Below, piece by piece: positions 47,597 to 56,960 of a stretch of 64,000 nt of DNA. The notes under the pieces are model-generated. The model did not search any database. It was given only the letters and a program-made list of their open reading frames with translations, and had not been told where the DNA came from. The stretch is taken from NCBI RefSeq assembly GCF_000743355.1, contig NZ_JQEI01000015.1, positions 1 to 64,000 of the forward strand, in the 5' to 3' direction. Positions within the stretch are counted from its first letter, which is position 1; every line of letters begins with the position of its first letter. The position numbers were made by a program, and so were the translations under genes. Source of the DNA: Serratia sp. Ag1. Its GTDB lineage: Bacteria; Pseudomonadota; Gammaproteobacteria; Enterobacterales; Enterobacteriaceae.

Positions 47597-48340
47597 GTGT
47601 CTGATTTATTCTTTAATAATGATTTTATTAATGCCACTATAGAGAACTATTTAGAAAGAAAGTTGGCTGAGTATAAAAACATAAATTTCGTCTATGGCAT
47701 AATAAATAAAAGAAACCCGGCGAATATTGCAATTATTTCTAATAAAAAAGAATGGTTTGAGGTTTATAAAGAAAATAACTATCAGTTTATCGATCCGGTT
47801 GTTATCACTGCAACGCAGCGGGTAACGCCGTTCCCTTGGGATGAGAATATCATGATAAACTCCGGGCTGAAGCTTTCCAGAATTTTTGATATGGCCAAGG
47901 ATTACGGGGTTATTAATGGATATACCTTTGTCCTGCATGATTATAACCATAATCTTGCGGTGCTTTCTATTCTGATAGACAAACAGTGCGGCGGTATCAT
48001 AGAGGAAATCGATAATAATAAACATAAACTCCAGATGTTATTGCTGACCGTACATGAAAAGCTCACCACACTTTACCAAGAGCTGAATGGTAAGGTCTAT
48101 TTTGAAGCAATGAATAACCAAGAGATTTTCTCAAAACGTGAGAATGAGATTATTTATTGGGCCAGTGTAGGCAAGTCCTATCAGGAAATTGCCTCCCTGT
48201 TGGGGATAAAGCTGACCACGGTCAAATATCATATTGGCAACGCGGTAAAAAAGCTGGGCGTGACCAACGCCAAACATGCCATCAGGCTGGGGATCGAGTT
48301 GCAACTGATCCGGCCAGTGCTCCCAGATGCAGAATCCTAA
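47597..48340 (+). CDS. LuxR-type acyl-homoserine lactone receptor/regulator
   Basis: A 247-residue quorum-sensing regulator. The N-terminal autoinducer domain keeps the family's ligand residues (Trp and Tyr in EWFEVYKEN, Asp-Pro in FIDPVV, Trp in PFPWD). The C-terminal HTH (about 178-235) has FSKRENEIIYWASVGKSYQEIA and KLTTVKYHIGNAVKKLGV. GTG at 47597 follows a strong AAGGAGG. No luxI synthase lies anywhere in the window, so it is an orphan or its synthase is elsewhere. It is AT-rich compared with its neighbours, as is common for luxR genes. Confidence 0.9.
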   Translation: MSDLFFNNDFINATIENYLERKLAEYKNINFVYGIINKRNPANIAIISNKKEWFEVYKENNYQFIDPVVITATQRVTPFPWDENIMINSGLKLSRIFDMAKDYGVINGYTFVLHDYNHNLAVLSILIDKQCGGIIEEIDNNKHKLQMLLLTVHEKLTTLYQELNGKVYFEAMNNQEIFSKRENEIIYWASVGKSYQEIASLLGIKLTTVKYHIGNAVKKLGVTNAKHAIRLGIELQLIRPVLPDAES

Positions 48341-48453
48341 AGTGGCCTGATCAATGATTCACACTTGTTGCGGGATTCTGGCTGTATATCTTACGGTCAA
48401 CGGGTATACTGGCACATTCTTTTAAATCCACTTGTATCGCGTGCGAATCTAAC

Positions 48454-49362
48454 ATGCAAAAGTTTGATACCAAGACCTTTCAGGGCCTGATCCTGACACT
48501 GCAGGACTATTGGGCGCGCCAAGGCTGCACCATCGTTCAACCATTGGACATGGAAGTCGGCGCGGGAACCTCTCACCCAATGACGTGCCTGCGCGCACTG
48601 GGGCCGGAGCCAATGGCCGCCGCCTATGTGCAGCCGTCACGCCGTCCGACCGATGGCCGCTACGGGGAAAACCCGAACCGCCTGCAACATTATTACCAAT
48701 TCCAGGTGGTGATTAAGCCATCGCCGGAAAACATTCAGGAACTGTACCTGGGCTCACTGAAAGAGCTGGGTCTGGATCCGACCATTCACGATATCCGCTT
48801 TGTAGAAGACAACTGGGAAAACCCGACGCTCGGTGCCTGGGGTCTGGGCTGGGAAGTGTGGCTGAACGGCATGGAAGTGACGCAGTTCACCTACTTCCAG
48901 CAGGTCGGTGGCCTGGAGTGCAAACCGGTGACTGGTGAGATCACCTACGGCCTGGAACGCCTGGCGATGTATATCCAGGGCGTGGACAGCGTTTACGATC
49001 TGGTGTGGAGCAACGGTCCGTTAGGTGTGACCACTTACGGCGATGTGTTCCACCAGAACGAAGTGGAGCAGTCCACCTACAACTTCGAATACGCCGATGT
49101 CGATTTCCTGTTCAGCTGCTTCGAGCAGTATGAGAAGGAAGCGCAAACCCTGCTGGCGCTGGAAAAACCGCTGCCACTACCGGCTTACGAACGTATCTTG
49201 AAGGCTGCCCACACCTTCAACCTGCTGGATGCACGCAAGGCGATCTCGGTCACCGAACGCCAGCGCTATATTCTGCGTATCCGCACGCTGACCAAAGCCG
49301 TTGCCGAGGCCTACTACGCTTCCCGCGAAGCGCTGGGCTTCCCAATGTGTCATAAGAAATGA
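48454..49362 (+). CDS. glyQ: Glycyl-tRNA synthetase alpha subunit
   Basis: A 302-residue class II synthetase subunit of the alpha2beta2 bacterial enzyme. It has the start [22 protein letters not shown] (quoted in part), the [12 protein letters not shown] region, [18 protein letters not shown] and the motif 3 part [13 protein letters not shown]. It catalyses glycine activation. Followed by glyS after 11 bp. Confidence 0.99.
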   Translation: MQKFDTKTFQGLILTLQDYWARQGCTIVQPLDMEVGAGTSHPMTCLRALGPEPMAAAYVQPSRRPTDGRYGENPNRLQHYYQFQVVIKPSPENIQELYLGSLKELGLDPTIHDIRFVEDNWENPTLGAWGLGWEVWLNGMEVTQFTYFQQVGGLECKPVTGEITYGLERLAMYIQGVDSVYDLVWSNGPLGVTTYGDVFHQNEVEQSTYNFEYADVDFLFSCFEQYEKEAQTLLALEKPLPLPAYERILKAAHTFNLLDARKAISVTERQRYILRIRTLTKAVAEAYYASREALGFPMCHKK

Positions 49363-49373
49363 TAGAGGCAGCC

Positions 49374-51443
49374 ATGACTCAACAGACTTTCCTGGTGGAA
49401 ATCGGCACGGAAGAGCTGCCGCCGAAGGCTCTTCGTTCACTGGCAGAATTGTTTGCCGCGAATTTTACCGCTGAACTGGATAACGCCGGCCTCGAGCACG
49501 GTGCCGTGAGCTGGTTTGCTGCACCGCGTCGTTTAGCACTGAAAGTGGCCAACCTGAGCGCTGCGCAGGCCGATCGTGAAGTTGAAAAACGCGGCCCGGC
49601 GATTGCCCAGGCTTTCGACGCCAGCGGCCAACCGAGCAAAGCGGCTGAAGGTTGGGCACGCGGCTGTGGCATCACCGTCGAGCAGGCCGAGCGTCTGGTG
49701 ACCGACAAAGGCGAATGGCTGCTGTATCGCGCCCATGTGCCGGGCCAATCTGCGCAGCAACTGCTGGCAGGTATGGTGAGCACTGCGCTGGCCAAATTGC
49801 CGATCCCGAAACTGATGCGCTGGGGCGATAAAGACACCCAGTTTGTGCGCCCGGTACATACCGTAACCCTGTTGCTGGGGGCTGAACTGATCCCAGGTAC
49901 CGTGCTGGGTATCGATTCTGCGCGCACGCTGCGCGGCCACCGCTTTATGGGTGAGCTGGAGTTCACCATCGACCACGCCGACCAATACCCGCAGATCCTG
50001 CAAGAGCGCGGTAAAGTGATCGCTGATTACGAAGCCCGTAAAGCGCTGATCAAGCGTGACGCCGAGCTGGCAGCACAGAAGATTGGCGGCAAAGCCGATC
50101 TGAGTGAAAGCCTGCTGGAAGAAGTGGCCTCGCTGGTGGAATGGCCGGTAGTGCTGACCGCCAAGTTCGAAGAAAAATTCCTGGCGGTACCGGCAGAAGC
50201 GCTGGTGTACACCATGAAGGGTGACCAGAAGTATTTCCCGGTGTACGACGCTGCAGGCAAGCTGCTGCCGAACTTTATCTTCGTGGCTAACATTGAATCG
50301 AAAGATCCGCAGCAAATCATCTCCGGTAACGAGAAGGTGGTGCGCCCGCGCCTGGCTGATGCCGAGTTCTTCTTCAATACCGATCGCAAAAAACGGCTGG
50401 AAGATCACCTGCCGCGCCTGGAAACCGTGCTGTTCCAACAGCAATTGGGCACTTTGCGTGATAAAACCGACCGCATTCAGGCACTGGCTGGCTGGATTGC
50501 CGGGCAGATTGGTGCAGACGTCAACCACGCCACGCGCGCCGGGCTGCTGTCGAAGTGCGATCTGATGACCAACATGGTGTTTGAATTCACCGACACCCAA
50601 GGTGTGATGGGCATGCACTATGCGCGCCACGACGGTGAAGCAGAAGACGTTGCAGTGGCGCTGAACGAGCAGTATCAACCGCGCTTTGCCGGTGACGAAC
50701 TGCCGCAGTCGCTGGTGGCTTGCTCTCTGGCGATCGCCGACAAGATGGACACCCTGGCCGGGATCTTCGGTATCGGGCAGCATCCGAAAGGCGATAAAGA
50801 CCCGTTCGCTCTGCGCCGTGCCGCGCTGGGTGTGCTGCGCATTATCGTTGAGAAAAACTTGCCGCTGGATCTGCAAACCCTGACCGAAGAGGCCGTGCGC
50901 CTATACGGCAGCAAGCTGACCAACGCCAAGGTGGTGGACGAGGTTGTCGACTTTATGCTGGGCCGTTTCCGTGCCTGGTATCAGGAAGAAGGCCACGCGG
51001 TAGACACCATTCAGGCGGTATTGGCGCGTCGCCCAACCAAACCGGCGGATTTTGATGCGCGCGTGAAGGCGGTCACCCACTTCCGCACGTTGGAAGAGGC
51101 GGCGGCATTGGCGGCAGCCAACAAGCGTGTTTCCAATATTCTGGCTAAGTCCACGGATACCTTGTTGGATCAGGTACGTGCTTCCGTGCTGAAAGAACCG
51201 GCTGAACTCAAGCTGGCGACTCACCTGGTAGTGCTGCGCGACAAGCTGCAACCGGACTTCGCCGCAGGCCGCTATCAGGAAGCCCTGGTAGAACTGGCCG
51301 CGCTGCGTGAAACCGTCGATGCTTTCTTTGATGGCGTGATGGTGATGGCAGAAGATGAAGCGGTGCGTGTGAACCGCCTGACGCTGCTGAGCAAGCTGCG
51401 CGAGCTGTTCCTGCAAGTGGCGGATATTTCGGTACTGCAGTAA
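49374..51443 (+). CDS. glyS: Glycyl-tRNA synthetase beta subunit
   Basis: A 689-residue tRNA-binding subunit, the E. coli length. It begins [20 protein letters not shown] and includes an HD-like segment around [32 protein letters not shown] (quoted in two parts: [20 protein letters not shown]). The C-terminal anticodon-binding helices end [15 protein letters not shown]. The start is the ATG at 49374, not the upstream in-frame ATG overlapping glyQ. A strong terminator follows. Confidence 0.99.
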   Translation: MTQQTFLVEIGTEELPPKALRSLAELFAANFTAELDNAGLEHGAVSWFAAPRRLALKVANLSAAQADREVEKRGPAIAQAFDASGQPSKAAEGWARGCGITVEQAERLVTDKGEWLLYRAHVPGQSAQQLLAGMVSTALAKLPIPKLMRWGDKDTQFVRPVHTVTLLLGAELIPGTVLGIDSARTLRGHRFMGELEFTIDHADQYPQILQERGKVIADYEARKALIKRDAELAAQKIGGKADLSESLLEEVASLVEWPVVLTAKFEEKFLAVPAEALVYTMKGDQKYFPVYDAAGKLLPNFIFVANIESKDPQQIISGNEKVVRPRLADAEFFFNTDRKKRLEDHLPRLETVLFQQQLGTLRDKTDRIQALAGWIAGQIGADVNHATRAGLLSKCDLMTNMVFEFTDTQGVMGMHYARHDGEAEDVAVALNEQYQPRFAGDELPQSLVACSLAIADKMDTLAGIFGIGQHPKGDKDPFALRRAALGVLRIIVEKNLPLDLQTLTEEAVRLYGSKLTNAKVVDEVVDFMLGRFRAWYQEEGHAVDTIQAVLARRPTKPADFDARVKAVTHFRTLEEAAALAAANKRVSNILAKSTDTLLDQVRASVLKEPAELKLATHLVVLRDKLQPDFAAGRYQEALVELAALRETVDAFFDGVMVMAEDEAVRVNRLTLLSKLRELFLQVADISVLQ

Positions 51444-51489
51444 TGCTCGGTTTAAGTATTGCTTGAACCCTCTTATCAGCGTGTGAAAA

Positions 51490-51524
51490 CCCGTAATCTC
51501 GCAGGAGATTACGGGTTTTTTATT
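51490..51524 (+). terminator. Terminator of glyQS
   Basis: CCCGTAATCTC and GAGATTACGGG form a perfect 11-bp stem with loop GCAG, followed by TTTTTTATT. Confidence 0.95.
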
Positions 51525-51530
51525 GAGGGG

Positions 51531-51947
51531 TTAATTTACCCAGTCTTCCAGCATCAGCCCCGGTACGCGCTCAAATTCCCGTGTATTATTTGTTACCAGA
51601 ATGGCTTCCACAGCGATCGCATGTCCGGCAATGGCGGTGTCGTTTGGCCCGATTGGTGTGCCAGTGACCGCCAGAGCAGCCTTAATTTTTGTGGTTGCAT
51701 CTACGGCGGCTCGATCCCAAGGCAGCACGGCGTCGAGTCGTGTGCAGAACGCATCAACCAGTGCTGTGTGGCGTGGTGAGGCTTTCTTGCCGATAGCGCC
51801 GAAGCGCATTTCGGCATAAGTGATGGCTGATACCACGATACGGTGTTTGCTCAACACGGTTTGCTGCAGACGGTTAATGACGGCTTCTGGCTGTTCCCGC
51901 ATGATGAATGAACAGATGTTAGTGTCCAACATATAGACCTTACTCAT
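51531..51947 (-). CDS. vapC: PIN-domain ribonuclease toxin VapC
   Basis: A 138-residue PIN-domain toxin. The acidic residues of the active site are visible: Asp in MLDTNIC (residue 8), Glu in ITYAEMRFG (about 45) and Asp in GPNDTAIAGHA (about 100), with a later N-T-R-E-F. VapC toxins cleave specific RNAs, often initiator tRNA. It overlaps the antitoxin gene by 4 bp (ATGA). Confidence 0.93.
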   Translation of the reverse strand: MSKVYMLDTNICSFIMREQPEAVINRLQQTVLSKHRIVVSAITYAEMRFGAIGKKASPRHTALVDAFCTRLDAVLPWDRAAVDATTKIKAALAVTGTPIGPNDTAIAGHAIAVEAILVTNNTREFERVPGLMLEDWVN

Positions 51948-52174
51948 AACGCAAAACGCCCGTCATCGCTGATCACATCCTCGCGATCTGCCATAAAGTC
52001 CCCATCTGCTTTTTCTTCCTTAAGGAAGGAGCTCCAGTTGGGTTTGGCCGGACGTAGGATGATCGTGTCGCCTTCACGGATAATCTCCAGCTCATTAACA
52101 CCGTCAAAATCCAGGTCGCGTGGCAGACGTATCGCCCGGTTATTACCGTTTTTAAATACCGATACAATTCGCAT
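51944..52174 (-). CDS. vapB: VapB antitoxin (AbrB/SpoVT fold)
   Basis: A 76-residue antitoxin. The N-terminal swapped-hairpin DNA-binding domain (VFKNGNNRAIRLPRDLDF, LEIIREGDTIILRP) precedes a C-terminal acidic tail that neutralises the toxin. First gene of the vapBC pair, inserted between glyS and the GntR/ABC operon. Confidence 0.93.
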   Translation of the reverse strand: MRIVSVFKNGNNRAIRLPRDLDFDGVNELEIIREGDTIILRPAKPNWSSFLKEEKADGDFMADREDVISDDGRFAL

Positions 52175-52232
52175 GATGGCATTCCTCCGTTTTGCATTTA
52201 AGGATGTGCAGGTATGTCAGTTGTTGAGGTTA

Positions 52233-52263
52233 ATTATATACCTATTCCTAGCATATGCATATG
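52233..52263 (-). promoter_or_regulatory. vapBC promoter and candidate operator
   Basis: On the minus strand TATAAT lies at 52238-52233, about 60 bp before the vapB ATG. The -35 position falls in the perfect 12-bp palindrome CATATGCATATG (52252-52263), a plausible VapBC binding site. The -35 box itself is poor, which would fit a tightly repressed promoter. Confidence 0.5.
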
Positions 52264-52466
52264 TGTTGCATAGGCATGGGTTGCGATTGATCTGAACTGG
52301 CTGAACTGTTTCGTAGGACTATGCACTCTAATGCAGCATCCATGCCCTCATTTGGCGCGCCGCATGTCATCTTGTCTCGAGAGTTTTCTCTCCCCCTAGC
52401 TTGGCGCGTAAATATAATTATCTTTTAATTCAATTCATTAAGTGAATTACTGCCTTGCATAATCTC

Positions 52467-52613
52467 GAACCAATAAAAATTGGTTCTTTTCTTGCTTATC
52501 CATTAACAACCCGTATTGTGCGTTTAATATCCTTGTGATAACTTAATTTTAACTTAAATGTAACAAAAACCTCTTTTCAATCTTTTTTGCGATTAAAATA
52601 TAGGCGAACCAAT
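52467..52613 (+). promoter_or_regulatory. GAACCAAT repeats upstream of GntR-FCD gene
   Basis: GAACCAAT-AAAA-ATTGGTTC is a perfect palindrome at 52467-52486. A third GAACCAAT (52606-52613) ends 1 bp before the start codon. ACCAAT/ATTGGT is the half-site of FadR-branch regulators such as PdhR and LldR, so autoregulation is a reasonable inference. The palindrome is followed by TTTT, so a terminator role is also possible. The rest of the 440-bp gap (52175-52614) is AT-rich and shows no gene. Confidence 0.5.
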
Positions 52614-52614
52614 A

Positions 52615-53334
52615 ATGGATGAAATGGCTGGCCGCAGCGCAAACTCCAGTTCCGCATTGGAAAAGCTCCGTCAATTGATTCAGCAAGACGACATACAGCC
52701 CGAGCTGGCCTTGCCCACCGAGCGTGAGCTGGCAGAGCGTTTTGCTGTTGGTCGGCGGGAGATCCGCCGGGCGTTGAACGTGCTGGAAGAAGAGGGGCGG
52801 GTTTGGCGTAAACAGGGGAAAGGTACCTTTGTCGGCCCGGCTGCGCCAGTGCAGCCGCTGCAATTGCAGGATTTGCCCCAACAGTCGAACCTGTTGGAAG
52901 TGATGGAAGCGCGCATCCAACTGGAGCCGGGCTTGGCGCGTTTAGCGGCGCTGCGCGCCAGCAAAGAACAAATCGCCCTGATGCAGCGCTTGTTAGAGCG
53001 TATGCACAACATCACGCTGAACGATAGCGATCAACATGAGCTGTGGGACAGCGCCTTTCACCGCGCCATAGCCGAAGCGGCAGGCAACCGCCTGATGCTC
53101 AGCCTGTTTGATGCCATTGACGCCGTGCGCCGTGAGCCCGCCTGGCAGCATCTGCGCGTGCAGGCGCGCACGCCAGCGCGGCTGGAGCATTATGATCACC
53201 ACCACGTCCGCTTGGTGCAACACATTGCGGCGCGCCAGCCGGTGGAGGCCGCGCAGGCGATGCGTGAACACCTGCTGGCGCTGCAACAGGCGCTGCTTGA
53301 GGCGATCAACCAGAGTGACGAGGAGCTGCCATGA
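52615..53334 (+). CDS. GntR-family regulator, FadR/FCD subfamily
   Basis: A 239-residue regulator. A winged HTH at residues 12-75 (LRQLIQQDDIQPELALPTERELAERFAVGRREIRRALNVL, seen in pieces) is followed by an all-helical FCD ligand domain. That domain has metal-binding positions: Asp/His in LWDSAFHRAIAEAAGN, and later HHHVRLVQHI. It overlaps the first ABC gene by 4 bp, so regulator and transporter are co-transcribed. The likely ligand is related to the imported peptide or amino acid. Confidence 0.88.
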   Translation: MDEMAGRSANSSSALEKLRQLIQQDDIQPELALPTERELAERFAVGRREIRRALNVLEEEGRVWRKQGKGTFVGPAAPVQPLQLQDLPQQSNLLEVMEARIQLEPGLARLAALRASKEQIALMQRLLERMHNITLNDSDQHELWDSAFHRAIAEAAGNRLMLSLFDAIDAVRREPAWQHLRVQARTPARLEHYDHHHVRLVQHIAARQPVEAAQAMREHLLALQQALLEAINQSDEELP

Positions 53335-54338
53335 GCCTTTCTTCTGCCTGTACCCCGGTGCTGCGCCTGCAGGATCTTAACGTCCAGTTCAGCGGTTCGC
53401 CGGTCACGGTGCTGGATAACATTTCACTCACCGTTTACGCCGGGGAAACGCTGGCGCTGGTGGGTGAGTCCGGCTGCGGCAAGAGCATTACCTCGCTGGC
53501 ACTGATGGGGTTATTGCCCAGCAGCGCGCAGGTCAACGGCGGTGAGATGTACTTCAACCATCACGATCTGCGCCAGTTAAGCGCTCGCGACTACGCCGAT
53601 CTGCGCGGCAACCAGATGGCGATGATCTTTCAGGAACCGATGACCTCGCTCAACCCGGCGTTTACGCTTGGCGATCAACTCAGCGAAGCTGTGATGCGCC
53701 ACCGTGATTGCAGCCGTCGCGAGGCGATGAGCGTGGCGCTGGAGATTTTGGAAAAGGTGCAGATCCCGGCGGCGGAAATGCGCCTGAAAGCCTATCCGCA
53801 CCAGCTTTCCGGCGGTATGCGCCAGCGCGTGATGATCGCTATGGCGTTGATCAACCACCCGCAATTGCTGATTGCCGATGAACCCACTACCGCGCTCGAC
53901 GTCACTATTCAGGCGCAGATCCTGGTACTGCTCAACACCCTGAAACAGGAAACCGGTACTGCGGTATTGATGATCACCCATGACTTGGGCGTGGTGGCCG
54001 AAGTGGCGCAGCGGGTGGCGGTGATGTATGCCGGGCAAGTGGTGGAAAGCGGTGAGGTGGCCGAGGTGTTTAACGATCCTCAGCATCCTTACACCATCGG
54101 TCTGATGGGGTCGATTCCCAGCCTCGGTGCGCGCAGCGCCAAATTGGCAACCATTCCTGGCAACGTGCCGCTACCGGAGCAGATGCCCGCTGGCTGCCGT
54201 TTTGCTACCCGCTGCCCGTTTGCCGAGGCGCGTTGCCATCAGCAAAAACCCCCGCTGCAAGTGTTGAATCCGCAGCATCAGGTGGCCTGTTTCCGCGCAC
54301 CGCTGGAACATTCCGTGGCTCAGGGAGCATCAATATGA
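53331..54338 (+). CDS. Peptide ABC transporter ATP-binding protein (DppD/OppD-like)
   Basis: A 335-residue ATPase: Walker A GESGCGKS (about residue 43), Q-loop FQEP, signature [15 protein letters not shown], Walker [13 protein letters not shown] and switch His in ITHD. The C-terminal oligo_HPY region has [18 protein letters not shown], whose cysteines may bind an iron-sulfur cluster, as in other DppD/OppD proteins. It is coupled to its neighbours by ATGA overlaps on both sides. Confidence 0.95.
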   Translation: MSLSSACTPVLRLQDLNVQFSGSPVTVLDNISLTVYAGETLALVGESGCGKSITSLALMGLLPSSAQVNGGEMYFNHHDLRQLSARDYADLRGNQMAMIFQEPMTSLNPAFTLGDQLSEAVMRHRDCSRREAMSVALEILEKVQIPAAEMRLKAYPHQLSGGMRQRVMIAMALINHPQLLIADEPTTALDVTIQAQILVLLNTLKQETGTAVLMITHDLGVVAEVAQRVAVMYAGQVVESGEVAEVFNDPQHPYTIGLMGSIPSLGARSAKLATIPGNVPLPEQMPAGCRFATRCPFAEARCHQQKPPLQVLNPQHQVACFRAPLEHSVAQGASI

Positions 54339-55426
54339 AGACGCCCATTCTTGCCTGCACCGATTTAAGCAAAACCTTTAGCGGCCCGACCTCATTGTTT
54401 AAACGTAACAAGCAAGTGACCGCCGTTGACCGTGTTTCGCTGCAAGTGATGCCCGGAGAAACTTTGGCGATCGTCGGTGAATCCGGTTCCGGTAAATCGA
54501 CGCTGGGTCGCCTGCTGCTGCGCCTGCTCGCGGCCAGCCACGGCCAGGTGTTTTATCAGGGGGAAGAGATTACCCATGCCAGCGGCAACCGGCTGAATCA
54601 ACTGCGCCGCGAGTTACAGATTATTTTTCAGGATCCGTTTGCCTCGCTGAACCCGCGTATGACGGTGGAAAATATCGTAGGCGAGCCGATCTGGCTGCAT
54701 GAGTCGTTATCAAGCGGCGATCGTCAGGAAAAGGTGCATCAACTGTTGCGTACTGTCGGTTTGCCTGCCGCCTGGGCACAGCGCTATCCGCACGAGTTTT
54801 CCGGCGGCCAGCGTCAGCGCATCGGCATTGCCCGCGCGCTGGCCAGCGGCCCCAAGCTGCTGCTGGGGGATGAGCCGGTTTCTGCGCTGGATGTGTCGGT
54901 ACAGGCGCAGGTGGTCAATCTGCTGGAGAACCTGAAATCACAATTTGGCCTGACCATGGTGATCGTGGCCCACGGTTTGGCGGTGATCCGCCATATGAGC
55001 GATCGCGTCGCGGTGATGTATTTGGGGCAGATTGTCGAACTGGCCAGCGTCGATGAGATTTTTGACGCGCCGTTGCACCCTTATACCCAGGCGCTGATCG
55101 CCTGCGCGCCGCAGCTCAAACCGGGTATTGAGCGGGAAATACCGATGCTGCAGGGCGATCTGCCGAACCCGGCTGCACCACCCAGCGGTTGCCGATTTCA
55201 TACCCGTTGTCCGCACGTTCGCGACGAATGCCGTCAACATGAGCCCATTAATCAGGTATTGGCCGGTGGCCGTCAGGTAGCTTGCCACCGTTGGCAAGAG
55301 ATTAACCGCGATCGCAGCGTGATTGAAATAGCTCCACCGTCATCTGCATTTTTACGCCGCCGCGCGCTGTTTGAGCAGGCTGTGAGTCAACAATCACCAA
55401 TCCCCTCAGGAGAAGTAACGCGATGA
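54335..55426 (+). CDS. Peptide ABC transporter ATP-binding protein (DppF/OppF-like)
   Basis: A 363-residue partner ATPase: Walker A GESGSGKSTLG (about 52), FQDPFASLNPRMTV, signature FSGGQRQRIGIARAL, Walker B LLLGDEPVSALD. His in the switch region reads VAHG rather than the usual SHD. A C-terminal Cys-rich segment is present (GCRFHTRCPHVRDEC). Start ATG 54335 lies inside the ATGA overlap; an earlier in-frame start at 54233 would overlap the previous gene by about 100 bp and is rejected. Confidence 0.95.
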   Translation: MKTPILACTDLSKTFSGPTSLFKRNKQVTAVDRVSLQVMPGETLAIVGESGSGKSTLGRLLLRLLAASHGQVFYQGEEITHASGNRLNQLRRELQIIFQDPFASLNPRMTVENIVGEPIWLHESLSSGDRQEKVHQLLRTVGLPAAWAQRYPHEFSGGQRQRIGIARALASGPKLLLGDEPVSALDVSVQAQVVNLLENLKSQFGLTMVIVAHGLAVIRHMSDRVAVMYLGQIVELASVDEIFDAPLHPYTQALIACAPQLKPGIEREIPMLQGDLPNPAAPPSGCRFHTRCPHVRDECRQHEPINQVLAGGRQVACHRWQEINRDRSVIEIAPPSSAFLRRRALFEQAVSQQSPIPSGEVTR

Positions 55427-56940
55427 AAGGACGTCATATGTTATTGAGTGTGCTCGGTGGCCTGCTACTGACCGGAGCCAGCGTACAGGCACAGGCAGAA
55501 AGCACCCTGCGCATTGGTTTGGGGGCCGATCCAGACATGTTGGATCCGCATTTGGCGCGCACTTATTATGGCCGCTTCGTGTTTGCGGCGATGTGCGATC
55601 GGCTGGTGGATATTGATGAAAATCTGAAGATTGTGCCGGGGTTGGCTACCGACTGGGCATGGAGCGATGAGGGTAAAACCCTCACCATGAATCTGCGTCA
55701 GGGCGTCACGTTCCACGACGGCGAGAAATTCGACGCGCAAGCGGTGAAGTTCAATATCGAACGGGCATTAACCCTGCCGGGATCGCTGCGTAAAAGTGAA
55801 ATTTCTTCCATTGCGTCGGTTGATGTCACCGAGCCTTATCAGGTGGTGTTTCACCTGAAAACCGCCGACGCGGCACTGCTCAGCCAACTGACCGATCGTG
55901 CTGGAGCAATGCTGGCACCGAAAGCTGCTGCCAAAGCGGATTTCGCCACTCAGCCAGTGTGTTCCGGCCCTTACCAGTTTGACAGCCGGGTGCAGCAGGA
56001 TCGCATCGTGCTAAAGCGCTTTGAAAACTACTGGAACAAGTCTGCCTACCACTTCGATAAGGTGGTGTTCCTGCCAATCCCTGATGCTTCGGTACGCTTG
56101 GCGAACCTGCGCTCTGGCGATCTCGATCTGACAGAGCGCATTGCCGCCAGCGATGTGAAAACCGTGGAGGCCGATCCGAAACTGAGCTTGGCCAAGGTGA
56201 CCGGCCTGGGTTATCAGGGGATTACCTTTAACATCGCCAACGGTAAGGTCGATCCTAATAACCTGTTCGCCAAAGATGCGCGAGTGCGCGAGGCTTTCTC
56301 ATTGGCGATCGATCGCGAGGCGTTGAATCAGGTGGCATTTGAAGGGTTGGCGACTTCAGCCAACCAGGGGATTTCCACCGTTAGCCCTTATCACGTCAAC
56401 ATGCCGGTTGCTCCACGCGATGTAGAAAAGGCTAAAGCGCTGCTGGCTGCCGCCGGGGTGAAGACGCCGCTCAACGTCACGCTGCTGGTCACCAATGACT
56501 CGATCTCACAACAGGTGGGCCAAGTGCTCCAGGCGATGGTGGGCGAGGCCGGTTTTAACCTCAACCTGCAAATGAACGAGTTCGCGACTCTGCTTGATCG
56601 CCAGCAGCGCGGTGAATACCAGCTCAGCCTGTCAGGCTGGTCAGGGCGGCCCGATCCCGATGGCAGCATTTTCTCGTTTGTTCACAGCAAAGGCACGCTT
56701 AACGACGGCGGCTACAGCAATCCGCAGGTCGATGAATGGCTGACGCAAGCGCGCCAGACCAACGATCCGGCGGCGCGTCAGGCGCTGTACAACCAAGTGG
56801 TGAAGCAGTTGGACATCGATATGCCGATTGCCTACCTCTATTTTGAGCCACGCATTTTTGGCCTGAGTAAGAAGCTGGAAGGCTTTAAGGCTTGGCCGGA
56901 CGGCGTCGTGCGTCTTGCCGGTGTGAAAATGGTGCCCTGA
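55423..56940 (+). CDS. Periplasmic peptide-binding protein (family 5; GsiB-like)
   Basis: A 505-residue solute-binding protein. The signal peptide ends near VQAQAES. Family-5 motifs: RIGLGADPDMLDPHLA at the mature N-terminus, VTFHDGEKFDAQAVKFNIERA near 95-115, and DARVREAFSLAIDRE near 285. Overall it resembles GsiB/DppA proteins for glutathione or dipeptides. The ligand is not determined by sequence, but the gamma-glutamyltransferase gene in the same operon argues for glutathione or another gamma-glutamyl compound. Confidence 0.92.
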   Translation: MKGRHMLLSVLGGLLLTGASVQAQAESTLRIGLGADPDMLDPHLARTYYGRFVFAAMCDRLVDIDENLKIVPGLATDWAWSDEGKTLTMNLRQGVTFHDGEKFDAQAVKFNIERALTLPGSLRKSEISSIASVDVTEPYQVVFHLKTADAALLSQLTDRAGAMLAPKAAAKADFATQPVCSGPYQFDSRVQQDRIVLKRFENYWNKSAYHFDKVVFLPIPDASVRLANLRSGDLDLTERIAASDVKTVEADPKLSLAKVTGLGYQGITFNIANGKVDPNNLFAKDARVREAFSLAIDREALNQVAFEGLATSANQGISTVSPYHVNMPVAPRDVEKAKALLAAAGVKTPLNVTLLVTNDSISQQVGQVLQAMVGEAGFNLNLQMNEFATLLDRQQRGEYQLSLSGWSGRPDPDGSIFSFVHSKGTLNDGGYSNPQVDEWLTQARQTNDPAARQALYNQVVKQLDIDMPIAYLYFEPRIFGLSKKLEGFKAWPDGVVRLAGVKMVP

Positions 56941-56960
56941 AGGCCAGCGGAGAAGCACTG

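Noticed and set aside
49533-50876. 447-codon open frame on the minus strand opposite glyS
   Set aside because: Lies wholly within a universally conserved gene and its translation is low-complexity. Shadow frame.
52467-52486. GAACCAAT palindrome as a terminator of an upstream transcript
   Set aside because: No gene on the plus strand ends just upstream (vapB starts on the minus strand), so an operator role is preferred, although TTTT follows the stem.
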